The position numbers and the translations under genes are program-made. This document shows positions 1 through 5,220 of a stretch of 6,102 nt of DNA, piece by piece. Below the pieces are notes generated by a model. That model searched no databases. It was not told where the DNA came from and saw only the letters and a program-made list of their open reading frames with translations. Positions within the stretch are counted from its first letter, which is position 1. Every line of letters starts with the position of its first letter. The DNA is taken from contig DNLQ01000111.1 of NCBI GenBank assembly GCA_003488415.1, positions 1 to 6,102 on the forward strand. The letters run 5' to 3'. The stretch is from Ruminococcus sp. (GTDB lineage Bacteria > Bacillota > Clostridia > Oscillospirales > Ruminococcaceae).

Positions 1-1
1 C

Positions 2-538
2 ATCAACATCAACAAGATCAAGAAGAGCGACCTCCGCCGCTCACAGTCTATAGTACTCCAGGATACCCACCTGTTCACAGGTACTGTCATGGAGAATATC
101 CGCTACGGAAAGCTGGACGCCACCGACGAGGAGGTGTACGCTGCCGCTAAACTGGCGAATGCTGACAGCTTCATCACTCACCTGGAGAACGGATACGACA
201 CCATGCTCACTGCTGACGGTGCGAACCTCTCCCAGGGACAGAGACAGCTCCTCGCTATCGCCCGTGCCGCAGTCGCTGATCCTCCGGTGCTGATCCTTGA
301 CGAGGCTACAAGCTCTATCGACACACGTACCGAGTCACTTATCGAAAAGGGTATGGATTCCCTTATGGAGGGCAGGACGGTATTCGTCATCGCCCACAGA
401 CTTTCAACAGTACGCAATTCCAACGCTATCATGGTGCTGGAGCATGGCAAGATAATTGAAAGAGGCGACCACAGAGAGCTTATTTCACAGAAGGGAAAAT
501 ACTATCAGCTCTATACCGGAATGTTCGAGCTGAACTGA
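2..538 (+). CDS. ABC exporter subunit, C-terminal ATPase domain (partial, 5' end outside window)
   Basis: This is the end of an ATP-binding cassette exporter of the multidrug/lipid (MsbA/LmrA-like) class, which uses ATP hydrolysis to move substrates out across the cytoplasmic membrane. The reading frame is open from base 2, so 178 residues are visible. The membrane domain and Walker A lie upstream. Visible in order are the Q-loop (IVLQDTHLFTG, Gln at window residue 20), the signature LSQGQRQLLAIARA (bases 227-268), Walker B with its catalytic glutamate (VLILDEATSSID), and the switch histidine (VIAHRLSTV). The signature is LSQGQ rather than LSGGQ while the Walker B glutamate is intact. In heterodimeric exporters that pattern fits the subunit carrying the catalytic ATP site, so a partner half-transporter probably lies just upstream (inference). 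The substrate cannot be told. The stop TGA at 536-538 is followed at once by a hairpin, so this is the last gene of its unit. Confidence 0.95.
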   Translation: MNINKIKKSDLRRSQSIVLQDTHLFTGTVMENIRYGKLDATDEEVYAAAKLANADSFITHLENGYDTMLTADGANLSQGQRQLLAIARAAVADPPVLILDEATSSIDTRTESLIEKGMDSLMEGRTVFVIAHRLSTVRNSNAIMVLEHGKIIERGDHRELISQKGKYYQLYTGMFELN

Positions 539-540
539 AC

Positions 541-564
541 TATCCCCCGCCAAGGCGGGGGATA
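541..564 (+). terminator. GC-rich hairpin, probable terminator of the ABC exporter unit
   Basis: The arms TATCCCCCGC and GCGGGGGATA pair perfectly over 10 bp, or 11 bp if the loop is only AA, starting two bases after the stop codon. The following bases (TCTGTATCTGT) are only moderately T-rich, so this is not a textbook intrinsic terminator. It could also act as an RNA-stabilising 3' stem. Its C5GCC/GGCG5 core recurs in the hairpin at 4942-4979. Confidence 0.65.
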
Positions 565-578
565 TCTGTATCTGTAAA

Positions 579-682
579 CCGCTGTATACCGACAATGCAA
601 CCAGGCGCAACTGCCGGTTGACAAATTTCCAGGCGTACTTTATTGCCTGCAACCCGGCAGTATGGTATACTGGTATCAGCGG
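579..682. repeat. Nested inverted repeats around the XRE gene promoter
   Basis: Three dyads are nested here. The outer arm CCGCTGTATACC (579-590) matches GGTATCAGCGG (672-682) with one extra base. The same left arm also gives a perfect 7-bp match GTATACC (584-590) to GGTATAC (664-670). The middle arm CTGCCGGTTG (611-620) matches CAACCCGGCAG (650-660) with one bulged C. The inner arm is AGGC (631-634) with GCCT (645-648). The right side also holds TGGTAT twice with an 8-bp period (663-668 and 671-676), and CCAGGCG occurs at 601-607 and 629-635. The dyads overlap the predicted -35 and -10 elements, which would suit an operator for autoregulation. A foldback repeat is the alternative. Confidence 0.5.
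643..671 (+). promoter_or_regulatory. Predicted sigma-A promoter (extended -10) for the XRE/membrane gene
   Basis: A -35-like TTGCCT (643-648) lies 17 bp before TATACT (666-671), which is preceded by TGG and so forms an extended -10 (TGnTATACT). Transcription would start near 678, leaving a leader of about 67 nt before the start codon. A second possible pair, TTGACA at 618-623 with TATTGC at 641-646 (17-bp spacing), has a perfect -35 but a poor -10. Confidence 0.55.
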
Positions 683-732
683 ACGGAAGAGGTCAGGGGC
701 ACTCCCGGACAGCTCCGCAATATAATACTAAC

Positions 733-737
733 GGAGG
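733..737 (+). promoter_or_regulatory. Ribosome binding site deciding the start of the XRE/membrane gene
   Basis: GGAGG lies 7 nt before the ATG at 745. It fixes the start there rather than at the in-frame ATG at 643, which lies inside the promoter and has no such site. Confidence 0.85.
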
Positions 738-744
738 TACTATT

Positions 745-1716
745 ATGATACTTGCAGACAAGATAACCGAACTCAGAAAGAAGACCGGAATGTCACAGGA
801 GGAGCTGGCAGAGAAACTCGGAGTCAGCCGTCAGTCAGTTTCAAAGTGGGAGGGCGCACAGTCAACTCCCGACCTCAACCGCATACTCCAGCTCTCACAG
901 ATCTTCGGAGTTACGACTGACTTCCTTCTTAAAGATGAGATAGAAGCTCCGGAGACATTGCAGGACGCTCCGGCAGAGAACAGTGAGCCGCCCCTCAGAA
1001 GAGTCTCACTGGAAGAGGCAAACCGTTTCCTTGACGCCAACCGCACTCACTCCGTCATGACCGCATCAGGTGTTGCCCTGTGCATCATGTCAGTGATACC
1101 TGCCATCTTCTTTGACGGCGTTTCAGACGACAAACCCGTCAGTGCACTGGGTGCAGTGTGTCTGATGCTGATGATAGCCGCAGCCGTGGGACTGTTCGTG
1201 GCATCCAGCATTAAAATGAAGCCCTTTGAGTACCTGAAAAACGAAGGCATCGACACCGAATACGGTGTATCCGGCGCAGTAAAGGAAAAGCGTGACGCAT
1301 ATCAGCACAAGCACATCATCATGCTGGTCTCCGGCATCATCTGTGTAATACTGTCGGTACTGCCTCCCATTATCTTCGGCAGCTTCGGTGACAAGGCGGC
1401 TGAGGATGTCCTTGGCACACCTCTGATGTTCCTGCTGCTGGGTGCAGGCGTATTCCTTATTGTACGTACCTCAGTGATGACCGGCGGATTCCGCAAGCTG
1501 CTGGAGGAGGAAGAATACACCCGTGAGAATAAGTCTTCTGACAGTGACGGACGCATCGGCAAGGTGCAGGGTATCTTCTGGCTGCTGGTGACTGCCGCAT
1601 TCCTGGCTTACAGCTTCATTACCGGAGACTGGGGCAGAAGCTGGATCATCTGGCCCGTAGCCGGACTGATAAGCGCTGTGATCTCCGTGGCACTTTCCCC
1701 TTCCCGCAGGAAGTAA
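745..1716 (+). CDS. XRE-family helix-turn-helix regulator fused to a multi-pass membrane domain
   Basis: This 323-residue protein starts with a Cro/C1-type (XRE) DNA-binding domain at about residues 4-62. The helix-turn-helix is clear in MSQEELAEKLGVSRQSVSKWE, followed by the common motif STPDLNRILQLSQIFGVTTDFLL. A charged, proline-rich linker follows (about 63-100). Six hydrophobic segments then lie near 103-124, 132-156, 189-212, 223-246, 272-292 and 300-318, so the protein should be held in the cytoplasmic membrane with the DNA-binding head in the cytoplasm. XRE regulators with membrane tails are common in Firmicutes, and most have no known ligand. The fusion suggests an envelope or small-molecule signal read at the membrane (inference). 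It has its own promoter with dyads over it, consistent with autoregulation. The ABC exporter ending 206 bp upstream on the same strand is a possible but unproven target. The start was set by the GGAGG at 733-737. The family call is firm; the role is not known. Confidence 0.9.
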   Translation: MILADKITELRKKTGMSQEELAEKLGVSRQSVSKWEGAQSTPDLNRILQLSQIFGVTTDFLLKDEIEAPETLQDAPAENSEPPLRRVSLEEANRFLDANRTHSVMTASGVALCIMSVIPAIFFDGVSDDKPVSALGAVCLMLMIAAAVGLFVASSIKMKPFEYLKNEGIDTEYGVSGAVKEKRDAYQHKHIIMLVSGIICVILSVLPPIIFGSFGDKAAEDVLGTPLMFLLLGAGVFLIVRTSVMTGGFRKLLEEEEYTRENKSSDSDGRIGKVQGIFWLLVTAAFLAYSFITGDWGRSWIIWPVAGLISAVISVALSPSRRK

Positions 1717-1721
1717 GATCG

Positions 1722-1742
1722 AACGTCAAAAGGTCTGACGTT
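1722..1742 (+). terminator. Weak hairpin after the XRE/membrane gene
   Basis: AACGTCA (1722-1728) and TGACGTT (1736-1742) form a 7-bp stem with a 7-nt loop, five bases after the stop codon at 1714-1716. Only a very short T run follows (TTT then GCC). It may end the plus-strand transcript together with the stronger hairpin just downstream. Confidence 0.4.
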
Positions 1743-1753
1743 TGCCATAACAG

Positions 1754-1786
1754 AAAAAGCCATAGTACCGCTCGGGTACTATGGCT
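1754..1786 (-). terminator. Intrinsic terminator of the GH30 gene, possibly bidirectional
   Basis: AGCCATAGTACC (1758-1769) and GGTACTATGGCT (1775-1786) form a perfect 12-bp stem with a 5-nt loop. Read on the minus strand the stem is followed by TTTT (bases 1757-1754), and it starts 11 bases past the stop codon of the GH30 gene, which is textbook geometry. The plus-strand side has only CTCCTTATG after the stem, so termination of the convergent XRE transcript here would be weaker. Confidence 0.85.
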
Positions 1787-1797
1787 CTCCTTATGTC

Positions 1798-4773
1798 TTA
1801 ACTCAGCGGAAGATCAGTCTGCTTTATCAGACCTGCATCCACCTGCTGTATCACAACAGCGTCAGTACCGGTAAGACCTGCACCGCCGTCTACTTCAGCA
1901 TTCACAAGTCCCTGAGGATCAAGGGGGTACTTGCCCTTGTTGGCTATGTACTGAAGTACTGCAACTGCATCTGCTACATTGACCTTCCCGTCAAGGTTTG
2001 CATCACCGTACTTCACAGTGCTGTCGGTATGGTCATTGCCCAGAACGGTTATCTCAACGGTATCGCATACAGTTCCCATAGCTGTCATTACTACCTTTGC
2101 AGTTCCGGGAACCAATGCCTTCACTTCATAGGTATTGGTAGTCCTGGGTATATCCGCACCTGCGTCCTCCTGCTTTGAGTCCACAAGCTCCAGCCTTGCA
2201 CAATCACCGATAAGCTCTACTGAATATCCGCCGCCCTCAGCAGTCAGTGATATTATCTCCTCCGGCTGTAACAGGAAGCTCTTTTCAGTGCCGGTAAAGC
2301 TGCCGCCGGGAGCAGCGTGTATCACCGGCTGTGTGGGAGGCTGTGTGGGAGGCTGTTCGGTTTTCTCGCCGTAGAGTGCTATCTCAGCGATGTTGCAGCA
2401 GTAAACGCTGTCCTTGTTGATGCCGTTTGAAGGCTCTCCCTCCGGCACCTGATAACGCACATAACTGACATTCTCTATTTCGCCCAGGTCAACACGCTTC
2501 ATACCGAAGGCAGGCTGTCCGCTGACAGTATGCACCTTTGTCCAGTTCTCACCGTCGGCGGAGACTGAAAAATATCCGTCTGCCATGCGGTACTCATAAC
2601 CGCTTCTCGGGCAGTAGCTCAGTGCATCAAGACGGTAATTCCCGCCCAGGTCAGCCTGTACCCAGCCTGCACCTACACCGTCAAAGAAAGTGGAGGTCTT
2701 GCCGTCGAATACCTTGGTGCAGTCATCGTCCGGGGAGTTCTTATACGGATCACTTCCCTCAACCTTTACGGGAGTGAGCTTTTCTGAACCGCTGAGTGAA
2801 GCCGGAGTTCCGCATACCTCTATCTCAGCAATGTTGCAGCAGTAGGAGCTGTCCTTGTTGTACTGGTTTCCCGGAGCGCCCGTTGGTACGCTGTAGCGGA
2901 TGTACCTTGCACTGCTGTCGCAGGCGAAGTTCCTTACATAGTGCATACCAAAGGAGGGAAGGTCTGAGACAGTGAATGCTTCCGACCAGTTGTTTCCGTC
3001 TACAGAGAGACTGAATATACCGTCCACCATACGTGCTTCATAGCCGCTTCTGGGACAGTATCCTATAGCGGAGATGTCATACACCTGTCCCAGGTCAGCC
3101 TGTATCCAGCCTTCGCTTACGCCGTCAAAGTAGGTGGACATCTTTCCGTCAAATGCCTTATCAGGTCCGGAATTCTTTGACTCGCTCCAGGGAGCGGAAC
3201 CGGATACCGTGAAGGCAGCAGAGTCGATCTTGTCCTCGATGGAGGTGCTTCCCTTCACGCCGTCAATAATGTATGTGGTTATGGAGAGAGGTGCAAGTGA
3301 GGCGCTGAGTACGCCGTTCTGCACGCTTCCTGCATTGCTCACCTCAGCCCAGTCCTCGCTCGGACTGGTGCGGACTGTCTTTATGACCTTGCCGACCTGA
3401 TCGAACTGAGTGAGGTCGCAGAGGATCTCGGAACTACCGCTGCCGGAGTTATAGGCAACTATAACCAGCTGCTCCTTGTCTTTGTCATAGGCAGCCATAG
3501 TGCTGCTGCCGGTATTGAGCATTATCATGCCCGGACGGATGTACCTTGTGTACTGTCCGAAGCCGTAATACTTCTTTGAGAGGATGATCTCGTTCTTGTC
3601 GTGGTCTGCAACTGCAACGCCCCAGAAGCCGTCGTTGATATTGGGCATACCGGAGTCCTTATTGCCGTTGTAGCCGACTGATGATACGTGGTTGTCGATA
3701 AGCTGCCACAATACCCACGCACTTGCATTAAGTCCGTTGCAGTCATCGGAGATGCGGCTTGCCAGCCACAGTGCAGCTCCCATACCTCCGGCATTCGTAC
3801 CGAGAGTACCCCTTCCGTCGACCTCGCTCATCCAGAGGTTCTTTCCGGCGGACAGTGCAAGCTCCTTGAGTTCCGAACGCTTGCTTCCGCTGTAGGAGTG
3901 GGTGTCGATACGTCCCACAGCTCCCTTAGCCTCGGAGGAAAGCGCCTTGAATGCGTCTATCTGCACATCAATAGATGTCTCGTCGCTGGCACTTATGATG
4001 ATGTCGTCAAGTCCACGGGCGGACAGTGACTTTTTCAGCTCTGTGAGTATCTTGCTCTCGGAGTTTCCCGTATCAAAGTGGCAGCCCTCCTGCTTCTTGC
4101 TGTAAGCTCCCCAGAAATTGGTGTAAGGCTCGTTCATGGGATCAATGCTCTGTACCGTTACGCCCCAGTCCTTCTCGAAGTGATCGCAGACCTCTGCCAG
4201 ATACTCCGCAAAGGCAGTGTACTGGTCGTCCTTGAGGTTATTCTTTCCGGCATCGGTATTTCCCGTGGAGCATCCGCTCTTGCACATATAGTACGGAGGA
4301 GAGTTTGAGAACATCTCCACTATCATATCGTCCCCGGCAGCCTTTATACAGCGGTCAAGGACATTGCGCTGGTTTGCGTCAGCGCTCCAGTCATATGTCA
4401 CCTGTCCGTTGTTGTAGACCGTATATCCCGGCATATTGGAATCAGTACGTGTGATGTGTTTATGGGTGGGATCGTCGCCGCCTCCGATATTGAAGCGTGC
4501 AATGTTAAGGTGCAGACCGTTCTCTCCGTAGAATGCGTCCGCAGCCTTCTGTGACAGCTCGTCGTTGTAGCCAACACGGTTTGCCCACCAGCACAATGAC
4601 GAGCCCCACCCCTGGAAAACTCCGTCATTTATCACATAATGGTTAGTTGGCGACAGATTCACACGAGCTGCCGCCATGACCGGTGCCTGACCGGTCATAA
4701 CGCCTGTTCCGGACAGTCCTGTGAGGGTAAGGACTGCGGAAGTCAGAGCGCTGAGCAGTTTTTTGCCTTTCAT
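1798..4773 (-). CDS. Secreted cellulosomal GH30 hydrolase (endo-beta-1,6-galactanase-like) with two F5/8-C modules and a dockerin
   Basis: This 991-residue exported enzyme probably cleaves beta-1,6-galactan side chains of plant arabinogalactan while bound to a cellulosome scaffold. A signal peptide covers about residues 1-35 (KGKK, then a hydrophobic core ending VMAAA). The GH30 module spans about 40-505: a (beta/alpha)8 barrel opening with FQGWGSSLCWWANR, a proposed acid/base Glu215 (DPMNEP) and nucleophile Glu317 (MSEVDG), then a beta-sandwich to about 505. Two F5/8 type C (CBM32-like) modules follow at about 519-655 and 668-803, sharing CPRSGYE, QADLG and YCCNIAEI. Next come a PPTQPPTQP linker (808-816), an Ig-like module (819-912) and a type I dockerin (920-985). 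The first dockerin calcium loop is canonical (D924, N926, D928, D935). The second has Glu at position 1 and Gly at position 5. The start ATG has GGAGG 8 nt upstream. GH30 and dockerin calls are firm. The subfamily-5 substrate is recalled from the GWGxSLxWWA region and is less certain; other GH30 activities remain possible. Confidence 0.93.
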   Translation of the reverse strand: MKGKKLLSALTSAVLTLTGLSGTGVMTGQAPVMAAARVNLSPTNHYVINDGVFQGWGSSLCWWANRVGYNDELSQKAADAFYGENGLHLNIARFNIGGGDDPTHKHITRTDSNMPGYTVYNNGQVTYDWSADANQRNVLDRCIKAAGDDMIVEMFSNSPPYYMCKSGCSTGNTDAGKNNLKDDQYTAFAEYLAEVCDHFEKDWGVTVQSIDPMNEPYTNFWGAYSKKQEGCHFDTGNSESKILTELKKSLSARGLDDIIISASDETSIDVQIDAFKALSSEAKGAVGRIDTHSYSGSKRSELKELALSAGKNLWMSEVDGRGTLGTNAGGMGAALWLASRISDDCNGLNASAWVLWQLIDNHVSSVGYNGNKDSGMPNINDGFWGVAVADHDKNEIILSKKYYGFGQYTRYIRPGMIMLNTGSSTMAAYDKDKEQLVIVAYNSGSGSSEILCDLTQFDQVGKVIKTVRTSPSEDWAEVSNAGSVQNGVLSASLAPLSITTYIIDGVKGSTSIEDKIDSAAFTVSGSAPWSESKNSGPDKAFDGKMSTYFDGVSEGWIQADLGQVYDISAIGYCPRSGYEARMVDGIFSLSVDGNNWSEAFTVSDLPSFGMHYVRNFACDSSARYIRYSVPTGAPGNQYNKDSSYCCNIAEIEVCGTPASLSGSEKLTPVKVEGSDPYKNSPDDDCTKVFDGKTSTFFDGVGAGWVQADLGGNYRLDALSYCPRSGYEYRMADGYFSVSADGENWTKVHTVSGQPAFGMKRVDLGEIENVSYVRYQVPEGEPSNGINKDSVYCCNIAEIALYGEKTEQPPTQPPTQPVIHAAPGGSFTGTEKSFLLQPEEIISLTAEGGGYSVELIGDCARLELVDSKQEDAGADIPRTTNTYEVKALVPGTAKVVMTAMGTVCDTVEITVLGNDHTDSTVKYGDANLDGKVNVADAVAVLQYIANKGKYPLDPQGLVNAEVDGGAGLTGTDAVVIQQVDAGLIKQTDLPLS
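2327..2356. repeat. 12-bp tandem repeat encoding the PT-rich linker
   Basis: GGCTGTGTGGGA occurs twice in tandem (2327-2338 and 2339-2350), followed by a half copy GGCTGT (2351-2356). On the coding (minus) strand it encodes the PPTQPPTQP linker between the second F5/8-C module and the Ig-like module. Such short in-frame repeats can change linker length by slippage. Confidence 0.85.
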
Positions 4774-4781
4774 TCAGTATT

Positions 4782-4786
4782 CCTCC
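4782..4786 (-). promoter_or_regulatory. Ribosome binding site of the GH30 gene
   Basis: GGAGG on the minus strand ends 8 nt before the ATG at 4773-4771. It supports that start, which is followed directly by a proper signal peptide. Confidence 0.88.
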
Positions 4787-4802
4787 GTTCACAATTCTTT
4801 TA

Positions 4803-4815
4803 GTGCAGAATGCAC
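4803..4815 (-). promoter_or_regulatory. Small dyad in the GH30 leader, possible operator
   Basis: GTGCA and TGCAC flank a 3-nt centre, placing a short palindrome about 8-20 nt downstream of the predicted transcription start. It may be a regulator site or a small leader hairpin. No regulator can be named from it. Confidence 0.35.
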
Positions 4816-4822
4816 AACTTGG

Positions 4823-4858
4823 CAATTATATTATAGCACGGAAATACCATGAAGTCAA
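4823..4858 (-). promoter_or_regulatory. Near-consensus sigma-A promoter of the GH30 gene
   Basis: On the minus strand TTGACT (4858-4853) is separated by exactly 17 bp from TATAAT (4835-4830), one base off the full consensus. The start of transcription would fall near 4823, giving a leader of about 49 nt. The upstream hairpin at 4942-4979 would shield it from guaB read-through, so the gene is probably a single-gene unit. Confidence 0.88.
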
Positions 4859-4941
4859 TTGTATTTTATCAGCATCCCGACTTGATCCTTACTACGGCAG
4901 CTTAATATCAATAAACACAATGTTGACTTGTTATTAAAAAT

Positions 4942-4979
4942 GTAACTCTTCCCCCGCCTCCGGCGGGGGGAAGAGTTAC
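4942..4979 (-). terminator. Long GC-rich hairpin with U tract, strong terminator facing the GH30 gene
   Basis: GTAACTCTTCCCCCGCC (4942-4958) pairs with the right arm at 4962-4979 over 17 bp, with one bulged G and a TCC loop. On the minus strand ATTTTTAATAAC follows, so it is a strong intrinsic terminator for transcripts coming from guaB. It lies more than 200 bp past the guaB stop, so it may belong to a separate small element rather than to guaB itself. Confidence 0.75.
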
Positions 4980-4991
4980 GAAAACCAAAAG

Positions 4992-5088
4992 CGGGTTATA
5001 AATATTTTATTGCCGTATCAATATCTGCTGCACGACCTGAACCCGTAAAAGCCGGGCGGAAAAGGAAAACCCGGCATAAGCCGGCTTT
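4992..5088 (-). repeat. Inverted-repeat cluster, candidate interspersed repeat or structured RNA
   Basis: Several dyads share this 97-base block. CGGGTT (4992-4997) pairs with AACCCG (5040-5045). AAAGCCGG (5048-5055) pairs with CCGGCTTT (5081-5088). Within the latter, GCCGGG (5051-5056) can pair with CCCGGC (5070-5075), or CCGGC (5071-5075) with GCCGG (5080-5084) across an ATAA loop. The stems at 5048-5088 compete with one another. On the minus strand the ATAA-loop hairpin is followed by a T-rich run (GTTTTCCTTTTCC), so it could also terminate. Its nature is unresolved. Confidence 0.45.
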
Positions 5089-5126
5089 CTCAGAGTGTCA
5101 AAAGGTACTTTTTGATCTTACAAAGA

Positions 5127-5151
5127 GGACGCCCTGCAAGTGAAGGCGTCC
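5127..5151 (-). terminator. Hairpin downstream of guaB, possible second terminator
   Basis: GGACGCC (5127-5133) and GGCGTCC (5145-5151) form a 7-bp stem with an 11-nt loop. Minus-strand transcripts continue with TCTTTG, a poor U tract. It may back up the hairpin at 5184-5209 or belong to the adjoining repeat cluster. Confidence 0.4.
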
Positions 5152-5183
5152 CATGATAAAGCTATGTTTTTTCGGCAAACTGA

Positions 5184-5209
5184 AAGCTCCGCCTTTTCAG
5201 ACGGAGCTT
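5184..5209 (-). terminator. Probable guaB terminator
   Basis: AAGCTCCG (5184-5191) and CGGAGCTT (5202-5209) form an 8-bp stem with a 10-nt loop, 11 bases after the guaB stop. The minus-strand continuation TCAGTTTG is only moderately T-rich, so termination may be partial. Confidence 0.6.
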
Positions 5210-5220
5210 GTACTGTATAC

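Larger units (their letters stand above)
4859..5220. other. Intergenic gap with no convincing gene
   Basis: These 362 bases between the GH30 promoter and guaB hold at least four inverted repeats, listed separately, and an AT-rich stretch at about 4895-4941. One minus-strand frame is open from 5097 to its stop at 4996-4998. It would read like the tail of a protein (…PAFTGSGRAADIDTAIKYL), but it has no start codon or ribosome binding site, and a stop lies at 5098-5100. I therefore do not call it a gene. Confidence 0.7.

Noticed and set aside
721..726. Perfect TATAAT just before the XRE/membrane gene
   Set aside because: There is no -35-like hexamer about 17 bp upstream, and transcription from it would start at or inside the ribosome binding site.
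643..744. In-frame N-terminal extension of the XRE/membrane protein from the ATG at 643
   Set aside because: It overlaps the predicted promoter, lacks a ribosome binding site, and does not look like protein; the ATG at 745 has GGAGG at the right distance and begins the HTH fold.
2327..2356. Short tandem repeats as a possible CRISPR array
   Set aside because: The repeat unit is 12 bp with no spacers and lies in frame within the linker of the GH30 gene.
3688..4308. Plus-strand open frames opposite the GH30 catalytic region
   Set aside because: They are antisense shadows of a clearly coding gene and show no ribosome binding site or recognisable domain.
4996..5097. Minus-strand open frame reading like a protein tail (ends AADIDTAIKYL)
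   Set aside because: No ATG, GTG or TTG start with a ribosome binding site, a stop at 5098-5100, and it lies over competing hairpins; kept only as a clue to a possible repeat.
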